Of a DNA stretch of 64,000 nt, positions 1 through 10,212 are shown piece by piece. The stretch is taken from the NCBI RefSeq assembly GCF_030864355.1, contig NC_083396.1, forward strand, positions 3,033,501 to 3,097,500. The letters run 5' to 3'. Below the pieces are notes generated by a model that saw nothing but the letters and a program-made list of their open reading frames with translations, searched no databases and was not told the origin of the DNA. This stretch comes from Cutaneotrichosporon cavernicola (lineage: Eukaryota > Basidiomycota > Tremellomycetes > Trichosporonales > Trichosporonaceae). Position 1 is the stretch's first letter, and every line of letters begins with the position of its first letter. A program made the position numbers and the translations under genes.

Positions 1-1204
1 TGCGGCTGGTCGTAGACTATGGCCGCGGCTGCCCTTTGGCACGTGTCCTCCAGCGTCGGTCTGTCGATGATCAGCGTTTATCGACGCCGACTCGACAACG
101 GCGGCGACGACGTCGCCCGCCTGCCCGCCAATCCGCTGCCAGGTTGATGAGGACCACCTCGTCCTTGTCGACGGGGTCCCCGCCGCGTGCATCGGCACAG
201 TCCAAATGCCGTTGATCTCGCTCCAAGGTTAGCGAGGAGGTTAGCAAGGGCGCGCTTGAAGAATCTGCTGCGATGTAGAGCCGGAACACTCACATGGGTG
301 CGACATGCCCATGCCAGGCGGGGCGAATGCCCACATCACCTGAGCATTCGCCCAGCCTCCGCTCCGTGTCCCCCTCCCCTTCCCTTCCGCCGCCACCGCT
401 GTGACGGTTCGCCAAAGTCGGCCACTCGTGTCGCGTTGTGAAACGAGGGGTAGCCGCTGCTGCGTGACCCAACAGTTCGCGAAGCGGGCTAGGGCTCGCT
501 TAGCGAGTCCTCACTTGGTTGTACTGGAGACTGTGGGTTGAGCGTGAGGTCCCGTCTCCGGCACCAACCCCTCGTGCCGAACGCCCGCCGAACAACATGT
601 GGAAGGCGACCAGTCGCGGTCGCGGAGGTCGTTCCTCCACAGCTGGTGAACTTGGATGGACTCGATGGCGGCGGGAGGCGGGGGTCGACATTGAAGGTGG
701 CTTGATACACTTGACGCCGGCACCGCGTGTCAATGGCAAGTGGTCGAGAGAAGTGGCGAAGGAAGGTATCAATGAGCCAGGAGACTACGCCCAAGGGCGG
801 GCACCGCACGCGCAGTGGGCGGCTGTGCGCCCATCAAGCCTGACGAGTGGCCAAAGATGAAGAGTAGAGAGTGTTGAATGGTAGGGTTGAAGGAGATGTG
901 AGGAGGCAAAGGTGCGCAGTTGAGGTGAAGGTGTTGACAGTGCGGAAGAGAAGTGTAAAGTGGAGGCGATACGCCATCTACACACTCTCTTGCAAGTTGC
1001 AACCACTCCCTCACTCTTTCCTTCCACCAACTCCCTCATGCTGCTGATTCCAAACATCACAATACTTTTCCGCGCTAGCATCGCTTCCCCAATCACCACC
1101 ACAACTGCGACGCTCGCCACTAGCGCTCACTCCACTTTCCTCGCACTCCTCACGCAACCTTCCCTCACATCATCTTCGCTCCTCGCACTTTCTCTCGCAC
1201 TGCC
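1..1204. other. Gene-poor left edge and promoter of the first F-box-like gene
   Basis: I see no open frame with recognisable protein character here. The last 200 bases before 1205 are strongly C/T-rich on the + strand (many CTC/TTCC blocks), which is the usual 5' leader composition of genes in this window. A spliced gene running off the left edge cannot be excluded. Confidence 0.4.
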
Positions 1205-2284
1205 ATGAGCCGCCCACCGCCCCGCAAGAAGCAGCGGGTGCTGCGGCAGACGGACATTCGCGGGTTCCTCAAGCCGGGCCTCCCGACCCTTCAGCATCTC
1301 GACTTTACCCAACATCCCACAGTCGTCAAGATGATCGTCACGTACCTTCCTCTCCGGTCGCTCTTGCACCTGCGTCTTGCTTCGCGTGCGTTGCGAGATC
1401 ATGTGGACCACATCCTCCGCGGCCATCTGGTCCTGAAGCCGGGAAACCATCTCGACGGCATCACTGGCCCCCTCCCAACGTTTCGGCATACGAATGCGGA
1501 CGAGGTCTTGGGTCCCAGGCGCTGCTGGTGCACCTACTGTCGCCGTCACCCCAGCAAGATTGAGCGCGATCGCGTCCGGACAACTCTCCTCGACGCTCGC
1601 ATTCTCGACTTGCGCTATATGACCACCCACAATCTTCGAGTACTCAAGAACCTTCTGGCCGACAGGTGTTCACCCGTCCCAATCGTCCGGCTCTGGATGT
1701 GGTGCACCAAACCCCAGCCCGGCGCCCTCCCCATATCCGCCTCGACTCTCATCGTCTTCGGCTGGGCCGGCGTGTGGGAGCCGACGAACGGTTACCGTTG
1801 CGAACGATTCAGGCTCCCGCCCTGGGGAATCCGCAAAGCGGTTTTCAACCTTCAAGTCTCCCAGACCAAGGTTCCTTTCATGTTCCACGGCCTCTTTGTC
1901 AAGCGCACTCCTCCCGCAAGCCTGGAGAAAGTCGTGTTCGTCTTCCACGCAAACTGGGCATCCGACGATCGCCCTTCCGCGCTCGAGCCGCTGCAAGCCG
2001 CCATCCCGCGGATCCTCCAGCTACTCACGGAGGCACGGCAGCGGCGGCTGCAGATCATCTTTGTCAACGCCGAAGCCATCTTCCCCGCCACATTCCCCAT
2101 CCCAAGTCACAACACCAAATACCCCAGTTTCTCCGAGTGCAGCTCCCTCATCGAGTACGTGACGGCGTACTACATATCGGTGCGAGGTAGTGAGGAGTTT
2201 ATGGAGAAGGTGATGTTCATGACCCTGGACGAGTACCGAGCCGATATCGGGCCAGAGATGTTCCGGGTGGAGACTTTGGGATAG
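1205..2284 (+). CDS. F-box-like family protein (member 1)
   Basis: Intronless, 359 aa, function unknown. Residues about 33-75 form an F-box-like segment (VVKMIVTYLPLRSLLHLRLA, then a DHVDHILRGHLVL tail). The ordered family motifs follow: a VRLWMW strand, STLIVFGW, RKAVFNLQV, EKVVFVFHA, QIIFVNA, and the C-terminal box with DEY...G...F. In F-box proteins the N-terminal segment binds SKP1 and the rest selects a substrate; assigning that role here is inference. The basic N-terminus contains QTDIRGFL, which resembles a PCNA-binding PIP box and is not seen in the six relatives. The ATG lies in a CTGCCATGA context right after a pyrimidine-rich leader. Confidence 0.7.
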   Translation: MSRPPPRKKQRVLRQTDIRGFLKPGLPTLQHLDFTQHPTVVKMIVTYLPLRSLLHLRLASRALRDHVDHILRGHLVLKPGNHLDGITGPLPTFRHTNADEVLGPRRCWCTYCRRHPSKIERDRVRTTLLDARILDLRYMTTHNLRVLKNLLADRCSPVPIVRLWMWCTKPQPGALPISASTLIVFGWAGVWEPTNGYRCERFRLPPWGIRKAVFNLQVSQTKVPFMFHGLFVKRTPPASLEKVVFVFHANWASDDRPSALEPLQAAIPRILQLLTEARQRRLQIIFVNAEAIFPATFPIPSHNTKYPSFSECSSLIEYVTAYYISVRGSEEFMEKVMFMTLDEYRADIGPEMFRVETLG

Positions 2285-3084
2285 CACGAGTTGTCAAGGC
2301 GGGGGGAGTAGGAGTATGCCATGTAACTTATGCGCAGCGATAAGGTCAAGAGCCTGTGGCTGGCGCAGGCCCTGGTGTGTCACTTGAGATTTCAAGGCAA
2401 CTCATGGGTGAGCAACTCGCGGTCCGTGCCCAAGAGATGCCTTCTAATGAGTCGTTGTGAATCGGCCCGAGAGTATGACGCCTGGTTCAAGATCAGGTCC
2501 TGGATTCTGGGTTTGGCTGACGTTTGCCTCTTGGAACGCTCGTATCAGGGGTGGTGACACTGCGATTTTGTCCGCGTTCCCTTTCTAGTGATGAGGTTGG
2601 CGGCACAGAGGAGATCCGGTAAGGACTAGATTTGAGGAGGAGGAATAATGGTTGTGGTAGCATGGTTGTGGAGGCAGAGAGGGCTGGGGAATGTGTGGCC
2701 CAGGATTAAAATGTGTTTAACCAAAGCCCATCTCACACGGCAGCTCACAGCGTCGGGATCATCGTTTACCCGAAGCGAAAACATGATGAAAACATGGATT
2801 TTACGTGTATTTTCTCATCCGGAAAACAATCCTTGATGGCATTTTCCGTGTGTGGGAACACGAAGCAAATGTGCATTTCTCCGACAGTTTCCATGTCAGT
2901 AAATTGCAAAGCACGTGTACGGCAGGGAGCACGTCATACACCCCGTGGGTAATTGTAAGGCAGTGTTGGACCCGGATCACACTCGGCCTAATGGCTCTAA
3001 CTGATACATACGCATGCAGTCCTATAACATGCCCACCTTTTGAACCTATTTATACCGCCAAACTCAGACTTGCACGCCAGACTT
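2285..3084. other. Intergenic region between convergent F-box-like genes
   Basis: This is 800 bases between two convergent stops, presumably 3' UTRs and terminators of both neighbours. I see no convincing gene, tRNA or repeat. Confidence 0.5.
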
Positions 3085-4329
3085 TCACAGCGGCTCTCCC
3101 ATCTCGATCGCAAACCGCTCGGGCCCAAGCTCCTCCTCCCACTCCTCGAAGGAGATGAAGCGGTAGTGCTTCTCAATGATTCCCGGGACCCCCATCCTGT
3201 TGATGAAACGCTTGAGGAGCTCGCCCACAGGGAGCGGGTCGATCATCCATCCGAAGGGAATCCGAAGCCTCTCCAACACGGTCGTGGGTATTGACGATGT
3301 GGGGTTGACGACTGTAATTTTGAGGTGGCCTCCGTCCATGTCACCGTCGTACCAGAAGGGAAAGAGGCAGAGCAAGTCGCTAGGTATAAAGGTCTTGAAC
3401 GAGTGGGCGACGTAGACGATTTCCTCAGTGGCAGGAAGATTGGGTTCAGAACAGAGACTGGAGAAGTGGTGGAAATGGATCCCGCTCTCAATCGTGTTGC
3501 CGATGTGGATGATGAGACGTTTCGGAGGTGCAAAGTCGAGAGTTGGCAGAGCGGCTGGTTCGTAGCATAAGGGTGGACGGTGGGCGAGTGTGGACCGACA
3601 GGGACTGATTGGCAGGAGTGGGGAGCCTAGCGGCTGGAGGAGCGGGGTGCTGCAACACAGGACAATGGTGTCGGCGCTCATCTCCAGCTTCCCGTTGCGG
3701 CGGATGTACGATCGTTCTGGGGACAAGCGAGGTACAGTCCATATTCGCAGCACTGGGAGGCGCTTGTCCACGTAGAGGATCCCGGGAAGGGTGGTGCTTT
3801 GCCGACGAACCAGGATGGAGTGGCGTATGTCGAGAACCTGAGTCTTCTCGATCAGGGACTGGAATGCGGCGTAGTAGTCTTCGCACTCGGTAAATGTGAG
3901 GGAGTGGTTGAAGGGACTGCGCCGGACATGATCCTCCCGTATGTCTTTGACCCCCCCTGGAGTGAGGGATTCGAGATAATTGAGGTAGTTCTCGTGGCCC
4001 ATGTTGAATCGGTACGGGATGTTGGTCTTTTGTACGAGGAAGGCCGATTTCTCGAAGATGGGGACTGTTCCGTGGCGGAGAACGGGGATCTTGACACATT
4101 CCTTCTTGAGAGAAGAGAGAGCTTCAGCCGCGAGAGTGCGGGAATGACGTGAGGGTGCGATAACGAGGTCACCGTCCATCCAAACTAAATGTCTTGCGAG
4201 CTTTGCATCGCAGCGCGTGCGCAGAGTTGATGAAGTCGCACGGAGACTGATGAGCGCTGATGTGTCTGCGCTGGCGATGATCTCGTCGAGGATGTGAGGG
4301 AAGAAGGCAACGTCGATGACTACGGGCAT
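3085..4329 (-). CDS. F-box-like family protein (member 2)
   Basis: Intronless, 414 aa, function unknown. The N-terminus reads FFPHILDEIIASADTSALIS followed by an LR...D.KLARHLVW segment, the family's F-box-like start. Ordered strands follow: LPVLRIWTV, ADTIVLCC, KRLIIHIGN, EEIVYVAHS and KITVVNP. The C-terminal box is FISFEEWEEELGPERFAIEM. It is convergent with member 1 and divergent from member 3. A TATA-like palindrome lies about 100 bases upstream of its ATG. Assignment to the family rests on the shared motif order; SKP1 binding is not demonstrated by sequence alone. Confidence 0.7.
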   Translation of the reverse strand: MPVVIDVAFFPHILDEIIASADTSALISLRATSSTLRTRCDAKLARHLVWMDGDLVIAPSRHSRTLAAEALSSLKKECVKIPVLRHGTVPIFEKSAFLVQKTNIPYRFNMGHENYLNYLESLTPGGVKDIREDHVRRSPFNHSLTFTECEDYYAAFQSLIEKTQVLDIRHSILVRRQSTTLPGILYVDKRLPVLRIWTVPRLSPERSYIRRNGKLEMSADTIVLCCSTPLLQPLGSPLLPISPCRSTLAHRPPLCYEPAALPTLDFAPPKRLIIHIGNTIESGIHFHHFSSLCSEPNLPATEEIVYVAHSFKTFIPSDLLCLFPFWYDGDMDGGHLKITVVNPTSSIPTTVLERLRIPFGWMIDPLPVGELLKRFINRMGVPGIIEKHYRFISFEEWEEELGPERFAIEMGEPL

Positions 4330-5568
4330 GGCCGGGAATATTTCGAGTCTGGATGATACCTGGACAGTAAGAAAAGTTGGATGGAGATGAGAGAGGATGA
4401 GAAAGTTAGTGTTTGTCTTTTAGTCGTCGCTTTTATAAAACAAGGTGTTGTGACCGTGCGATACTTGAAGGCAACTGAGACATTCTCACAAACAGACTCA
4501 TTCACGTACAACCTCCACCTCCATATCTACCTCCACTTCCACTTCCACTTCCATAATGATACACTGTACAAACCACTGCGTTTCCAGATGCTCATCAAAT
4601 ACGTCTGGCAGTGGCTGCCCCAGTCTAATCCAACAAGGCCTCCTCAATCATGTCGCCAAACAGTATTTGGATACTCTCAGTGCCAAATAGAGCAACCGTT
4701 TCTTCACGCTCTAGGAGGTCCAACTTGAACCGTACTTGGGCTGGAGATGTTTCACCCGCTCAGAGTGCTGAATATGCACTGTGAGGTGACGGCTCGGCTC
4801 GACTCAGCTTACCTGCCGTAAGCCATAACCCCAACGACCCCAACCCTTAGACATACCATGGATTAGAGTGTCAGAGCGAGGGATGAGTGAGTGTTGTCGC
4901 CACGGCGGCACAGACCTCTGGACATGACAGTGTCACGTGAGCCGCTCTGAGCACTGAGCACTGAACAGTACCGGTTCAAAACCCTCCGTTGAGGCAAGAG
5001 ATCATCTATGGACCACTTTTGGACCAATCAATCTGTGGGACCTCAGATCTTAGAGATCAGCTCCTTGGGAAAGACATTTCTGTTTATGACAGAGCGTGGC
5101 TTGACGAGGATCATTGATCACGGGCCAACTGGAGGTGATGGGGTTACGGAACTGGCATCGAAACACTGGAACGCATGGTAGTCACCCCAATTGATATGAT
5201 GCGGGCAGTGAAAAGGTTCTCTGATGAGACGACAGGACCCAGTCTATCAATCTCCATTGTTGATTCGGTAAATCCACACTCGACAATGTGGCTGACTTTC
5301 CCCTAACTCTTGATGACGGCGACTCGGCCAATGGGTATTTCCCACACGGCTTGGTTAACATGTTCACAGGCCTCGTGTCTGTCCTCTCCAACCTGGAACG
5401 AAACGGTATATATGCTTCGCTTGAGACGACCAAATCTCCTCACCGCCTCGTCTCTCGTCTCGCAACTCTCAACCCAAGACCACAGCTACCACGCTCTCAC
5501 GCAACTCTCAATCGCCCATCTTCACAACACCTCTTCCTCCATCGCCACAACCACATTCACTGTCCAAC
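4330..5568. other. Divergent intergenic region
   Basis: This region separates the starts of members 2 (minus) and 3 (plus). It holds the TATA-like site at 4431-4440, short CTTCCA/CACTTC repeats near 4520-4555, and a TATATA core at 5407-5412 about 160 bases before the ATG at 5569. No gene is supported. Confidence 0.5.
4431..4440 (-). promoter_or_regulatory. TATA-like element of F-box-like member 2
   Basis: The palindrome TTTTATAAAA sits about 100 bases upstream of the ATG at 4329 on the minus strand. Position and sequence fit a TATA box; there is no experimental support. Confidence 0.45.
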
Positions 5569-6639
5569 ATGCCCTTCAAGGACGCCCTCGACGAATGCTA
5601 CCCTCACATCCTTGACGATATTGTCGACTACAGCGAGTACGCGGCCCATATCCCGCTCTACAATGTCAACCACTACTGTCGCAACCGGATCGACACTCAC
5701 CAGGCCAAGCACCTAGTCTGGGACGATGGGCTCTTCACCAAGACCCTCGACGGCCAATACGTCCGACCCCTCAACCCCCTCCTGGCCGCACGCCTGCCCG
5801 CGGCTCTGACTATCAATGAACTCCTTTCGGAGCAGCGCGCTCATCTCGACCTGTTCCGAATTACCCACATTATGTTCAGGTTGAAGCCCCCGCGCAGTAG
5901 TCGGGTTGGCCCTCCCTTTAAGCAGCTGCCTCCATCGCCCCAGCTCCAGAACCTACTGGCCATCAACCAGGTTTTCGACATCTACGAAAAGCGGAACGGG
6001 GAGGACGACTGTCTCATCAGCTTTCCCATCAAGCCGTCTGTACTCCGCTTCTGGCCTGTGGTCCGCAACATCGCCTGGCGCGCTACGACCTATAACGTTG
6101 GCCAAATTGACACGCTCGTCATCCTCCCCGCCCGTGTCACTCCCAAGTCTCCTGTCAAGGCACCCCGCTATACTCTTTGCCTTGGAATTGACGAGGTCAC
6201 GCCGTTTATTAGCGTCATATCGGCCAACCGCATCGTGCTCCACCTCCGCGATAACTCGCTCCACCTTCTCGGGGACGTGCTGGGAACTTCCGCCATTGAG
6301 GGCACAGACATTGTGCTGATCGCTAGCGGCTGGAAGATGGGCGGAATCACCACCTTCAATGGGTTCGCCTACCTGCTCTGGATGATTGTTGATAGCATGA
6401 ACGACAAACAGTCTATCACCCTTGTTGACGACCAGGTACAGGTTTCCAAGCGGACGCTAAAGACCCTCCGCCAGAAGACCGGGGTGCCCGGCCTTGAGTC
6501 GACTGTGCTTGCGGACATTTTCAAGGACGTTTTGGACAGCATTACCTCCAGGTCGGTGCCTAAGTTCCGCGCGGTCTCTGTGGCTGAATATGAGGCGGAG
6601 CTGGGCGAGGAGCGCTTCGCCCTCGAGATGGGAAACTAG
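5569..6639 (+). CDS. F-box-like family protein (member 3)
   Basis: Intronless, 356 aa. The start reads MPFKDALDECYPHILDDIVD and the segment ends in DTHQAKHLVW, matching the F-box-like N-terminus of members 2 and 4. Family strands follow in order: PSVLRFWPV, IDTLVILPA, NRIVLHLRD, TDIVLIASG and SITLVDD. The C-terminal box is AEYEAELGEERFALEMG. It lies in direct orientation 690 bases upstream of member 4, which starts its core with MPFSNAYPHILD, so the two look like an old tandem duplication. Its stop codon lies inside a 38-nt tandem duplication (6634-6709). Biochemical role unknown. Confidence 0.7.
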   Translation: MPFKDALDECYPHILDDIVDYSEYAAHIPLYNVNHYCRNRIDTHQAKHLVWDDGLFTKTLDGQYVRPLNPLLAARLPAALTINELLSEQRAHLDLFRITHIMFRLKPPRSSRVGPPFKQLPPSPQLQNLLAINQVFDIYEKRNGEDDCLISFPIKPSVLRFWPVVRNIAWRATTYNVGQIDTLVILPARVTPKSPVKAPRYTLCLGIDEVTPFISVISANRIVLHLRDNSLHLLGDVLGTSAIEGTDIVLIASGWKMGGITTFNGFAYLLWMIVDSMNDKQSITLVDDQVQVSKRTLKTLRQKTGVPGLESTVLADIFKDVLDSITSRSVPKFRAVSVAEYEAELGEERFALEMGN

Positions 6640-6709
6640 AGTGCATGATACATAGATCTCCAGGTAGATGGAACTAGAGTGCAGGATACATAGATCTCCA
6701 GGTACAGTA
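6634..6709 (+). repeat. 38-nt tandem duplication over the stop of member 3
   Basis: Two near-identical 38-nt units lie at 6634-6671 and 6672-6709. The first begins in the last sense codon and includes the TAG stop; the second is entirely 3' UTR. The copies differ at only a few positions, so the event looks recent. Confidence 0.8.
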
Positions 6710-7329
6710 GATGCTTAGATGCACCAAAAACTCTGAATTGAAGTGTGATGGATCTTCGCTAGAGAAACACAGGATGCCACTATCTCCTCGGACAAGAAGA
6801 GTGTGGCATTGAACCTGGTACTGTTATGCCCCCGCATATTGGAAGTTTGACGATTGGGGCAGTTGCAACCCGCTAAGTCGCGCCAGCGTTCTTGTTGATT
6901 GGTCGCTGTCATCCCCTAAAGCCCTATTGACTGTAGTTCTTCGCCACTGGTGAACAACAAGTAGGATGCACAAAACCACAGTATTAACATCTGGTACGCC
7001 AGGCAGTTCGGGCAATTCGGGAGAGGAGAGGGAACATCAAAGTGAGTCTTCACTTTCACTCCTGGGGAAACAACAACCCAGCAATTCATCATCACACCAT
7101 CCTGATGCACCGCCCGCATAACGTACAATCGAGGCAGCGTTCTCTAGGGAATAAACATCAAGTGACACCGTCAACGACAACACCTGAAAAACACAGCAAC
7201 GCCTCGCCTGCAATGACCCAGTGATCATCCCGACAGTTTCTCGAGAAATGAGATATAAACCGTTTCGGGCCTGCCACACTGGTTCAGATCATCCACCCCT
7301 CTCATCCCAACTCACTCTCACTCTCCACC
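6710..7329. other. Intergenic region between members 3 and 4
   Basis: This holds the 3' UTR of member 3 and the promoter of member 4. A TATAAA core at 7254-7259 is followed by a C/T-rich leader into the ATG at 7330. Nothing else is recognisable. Confidence 0.5.
7254..7259 (+). promoter_or_regulatory. TATA-like element of F-box-like member 4
   Basis: TATAAA lies about 75 bases upstream of the ATG at 7330, a usual distance for a fungal TATA box followed by a short leader. Confidence 0.45.
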
Positions 7330-8445
7330 ATGTCACGCCCCAAGGCGCTGCGCAAGCGGATGCGCTCCTGGATATCTAAGCTTAGCCGCCGCTCTTCCGA
7401 CCCCAGCAACCCAGCCATGCCCTTCAGCAACGCGTACCCGCACATTCTCGATGCGATCGCCGACGCGGCAGACTACGAGACGGGCATCGCCCTCCGCGCC
7501 GTGAACCGGCAGCTCAAGCAGCGCATCGACGAGAACCTCGCCCGCCACCTTGTGCTGCACGGCGACCATATCTGCGCCATAACAGAGAATGGGATACGAC
7601 GATACCCTCCAGGTCTGCACGATAGCCCCATGAACCAGGCTCTACAGGTGGTCGCGCGGAACTCGTCTCCCGGACCCAATGGCTTTGTTCTAGGCCGTCC
7701 CGTCCACCCCATCGCCTACGATGTCTGGGTCCACAACATCTTCGAGGCGCCGGGCGTGGTTCAACTGCGTCGTGCACTGGCGCACATTGAGGTTCTGGAC
7801 TATCTTCCCACAACTGGTAGTATCGCATTTTTCCCAGCTCATATTTCGGTGTTACGTTTATCTGGTTTGGCCGTGGACATTGAAGAGCACGAACACCATG
7901 CCCCGTTGTACACGATCGACAGCGTCGACACACTCGTACTGGGTGCTTGCAGTACTTTCGCCCTTCCCCCTCCGTACATGAAGTACACGTACAACCTCCC
8001 TTTCGACATCAACACCAACCCGCCCCGTCGCGTCGTCATCCACCTCACCGGGCAGGTGAAAGCCATCGACTACCTGTCGCTCATATCCAGCACTGCCTGG
8101 CTACCTGGGAGCGAATTGGTAGTCGTTTTGCAGGACCTGTCGAATCACTGGGTCGGCTATTCTTGTCAAGCTGTGTACCTCCTCGAAGGCCTGCTGCTCT
8201 ACGGCGAACATCACCCTTTCGACAAGTACACTCTGGTAAACCCTCGCGCTACAATCTCTCGGCAGATAACGGGGAGGTCTAACCCTGGGTTTCCTGACAT
8301 CCCTTTCCAGTGTCATGAGCTGGGAGAGATCCTCAAGCTGTACATCGACGACAGTCGATTCAAGTCGGTCTTTCGCTACCTCACACATCGCCAGTTTTTG
8401 GCTGAGATCGGTGTCGACCGGTACATGTTAGAGATGGGCTGGTGA
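7330..8445 (+). CDS. F-box-like family protein (member 4)
   Basis: Intronless, 371 aa. A basic 29-residue extension (KRMRSWISKLSRR) precedes the family core, which begins MPFSNAYPHILDAIADA; the internal ATG at 7417 is a credible alternative start. I chose the first ATG because of its CACCATG context after a pyrimidine-rich leader. Family strands are ISVLRLSGL, VDTLVLGAC, RRVVIHLTG, SELVVVLQD and KYTLVNP. The C-terminal box is RQFLAEIGVDRYMLEMG. The closest neighbour in layout and start is member 3. Function unknown; SCF substrate adaptor is an inference. Confidence 0.7.
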   Translation: MSRPKALRKRMRSWISKLSRRSSDPSNPAMPFSNAYPHILDAIADAADYETGIALRAVNRQLKQRIDENLARHLVLHGDHICAITENGIRRYPPGLHDSPMNQALQVVARNSSPGPNGFVLGRPVHPIAYDVWVHNIFEAPGVVQLRRALAHIEVLDYLPTTGSIAFFPAHISVLRLSGLAVDIEEHEHHAPLYTIDSVDTLVLGACSTFALPPPYMKYTYNLPFDINTNPPRRVVIHLTGQVKAIDYLSLISSTAWLPGSELVVVLQDLSNHWVGYSCQAVYLLEGLLLYGEHHPFDKYTLVNPRATISRQITGRSNPGFPDIPFQCHELGEILKLYIDDSRFKSVFRYLTHRQFLAEIGVDRYMLEMGW

Positions 8446-8686
8446 GGATTTGGATCCATTTCTGGAATCCAAAGGTGAATGGAGGTTACAAGCATCAGAT
8501 CGTGTTAGGTATTAGTTTGTGCAATGTGATTGTTTGATTCTGCGGTTTTAGAGTGTAGACTGCGTCCATCTTGTCGTCGACGATACTAATGATCTTCTTA
8601 AACTCTTCCGGCTGTGACCCATCGTGCGCTGCTTTCGTCAGCACCGACTCTGTTACAAGTCCCAACTCACATATCCCTCCGATCCT

Positions 8687-9073
8687 TCATTTGCCGTGCG
8701 AGTCCTCAGGCATCTCAACGACGAGTTTGAATCCGCTTCCGTACATTGCGTTGGTGATTCCCGATCGCTTCAGAGCCGCCAAGGCTGCCTCCCGTTCACC
8801 CATGAACGCCTCGAGGCGCTCGCGCGTCATGTTGTTTGGTGCGTTGCCGGCCGCCTTGGCAGCAGCGAGTGCAGCTGCGGGCGGAGTGTCGCCCAGTGCG
8901 GCGAGGGCGGGGGCGAACACCTCGTCCGTACGCCGGAGGAAGTACATCCGGAAGTTGTAGGAGGAGAAGGTGCTTGCGGCGGCGCGGGTGGCCTCATACA
9001 GAGCCTTGACTTGGGCGTGGGTGACGGGCGGCATTCGTGGGATGGAGCGAGGTGCAGTGCGGGGTGCAGACAC
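8687..9073 (-). CDS. ISD11: ISD11/LYRM4-like mitochondrial LYR protein
   Basis: 128 aa, intronless. ISD11 stabilises the mitochondrial cysteine desulfurase NFS1 for Fe-S cluster assembly. The visible match is AQVKALYEATRAAASTF, SSYNFRMYFLRRTDEVF, and a C-terminal block LKRSGITNAMYGSGFKLVVE that corresponds to the LKRQ...MY....LVVE end of yeast Isd11. Two oddities: the LYR/LYK tripeptide is LYE, and an alanine-rich stretch of about 25 residues (residues 55-80) lengthens the middle compared with the usual 90-95 aa. A second ATG at residue 14 (MPPVTHAQ) matches the usual start, so the first 13 residues may be a targeting extension or 5' UTR. Convergent with F-box-like member 4. Confidence 0.75.
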   Translation of the reverse strand: MSAPRTAPRSIPRMPPVTHAQVKALYEATRAAASTFSSYNFRMYFLRRTDEVFAPALAALGDTPPAAALAAAKAAGNAPNNMTRERLEAFMGEREAALAALKRSGITNAMYGSGFKLVVEMPEDSHGK

Positions 9074-9577
9074 GCAGTTGTTGAGGTGCGAGAATAGATG
9101 AGGCTGATGTGGGCAGTAAATGTGGTCGCTGCGGGTAGGGCGATGTCTCAGCGTCGGTGACGGGAGGACGATGTAGATGCAAGACGTCAGATGGCGAGAG
9201 CGCGCGAGATGAGTGGTCTAGGTCGGTGTCAGTATACCTCCACTTCAACTCATAACCCATGACGTGGGTCCACAGGATTTGATTCCGGGTGGCAAACTGA
9301 TCTCCACCTCCACCGGATGGTTGTGGCGGAAGTGGCGGAATGCTGGTGTAACATTTAGTTCCCATTCGCCATGAGTCCGCCATACACCGATCGTTTGGTG
9401 CGGCATCCTCCTACGCGCCGCTCGCATGACACATCGCGGCAGCTCGCCAGCATCGGCCTTGCGAGTACATCCCGTTTGACCCCAAAATACAACCCCGAAA
9501 ACAGATATACAGAGTGTGGTGTTTCATAACCCCGAAAACAGATATACACAGTGTGGTGTTGCATAACGAACATCCAA
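9074..9577. other. Intergenic region between ISD11-like gene and tRNA-Gly
   Basis: I see no gene. The right end carries a 37-nt duplication that stops 12 bases before the tRNA. Confidence 0.4.
9493..9566. repeat. 37-nt tandem duplication upstream of tRNA-Gly
   Basis: Two units at 9493-9529 and 9530-9566 begin CCCCGAAAACAGATATACA and differ at two positions. The repeat ends 12 bases before the tRNA-Gly gene but has no similarity to the tRNA itself. Confidence 0.8.
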
Positions 9578-9648
9578 ACACTAGTGGTGAAACGGTATCA
9601 TGGACGCTTGCCATGCGTTCGGCGGGGGTTCGACTCCCTCCTAGTGTA
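9578..9648 (+). tRNA. tRNA-Gly (GCC)
   Basis: A 71-nt cloverleaf without intron. The acceptor stem ACACTAG/CTAGTGT, anticodon stem with GCC at 9610-9612, and T-arm GGGGG/CCCTC around TTCGACT are all present. The discriminator base is A. Confidence 0.92.
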
Positions 9649-9970
9649 TAGTGTGCAAGAGGGCCTGGAATGGTGGCTCGTTGTTTTTTCGGTGCGAGGG
9701 CGTTTTGGGGGGTGGGAGGTGGAATCGGATTCTTAGGGCAAATCACACTGCCCCGTAGCACAGTCAGTGGATGAAGGCATAGGTGCTGAGAGTAGTTGGC
9801 TTGTATCTACATCTACCAATGACCAATATATAAATGGTGAAGATGAGGGAGCGTTGTCGAGTGCTGTTGCTGGCGGGGGGTTGGGTACGTCCTGATCGGC
9901 CCTGTCGAATCTGCGTCATCCATCGTCCAGCCCACTGGTGTCCAGACCTCTGCCGCCGGGCAGTCCACCC

Positions 9971-10008
9971 ACCAACCCCGGCACCGCTAACCAACCCCGG
10001 CACCGCTA
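9971..10008. repeat. Perfect 19-nt tandem duplication
   Basis: Two identical units, ACCAACCCCGGCACCGCTA, at 9971-9989 and 9990-10008, in non-coding sequence downstream of tRNA-Gly. Confidence 0.85.
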
Positions 10009-10212
10009 AGAGCACAGCTGCATCACTGGGCTACCCTACAAGCCAGACAGAATAGGAAAATGAAAAAAAAAAAATGTCCGTTACAGCCAACCGAGAGAGG
10101 GTGGGTCGAGAGAGGAGAGGGAGAAACACTAGACAGGTGATGGTGAGGTTGGGATCGGGTCGAATGTGGTACGAGCTAGTGCCGAGGGATGAGATACAGG
10201 TACAACTGCAGC

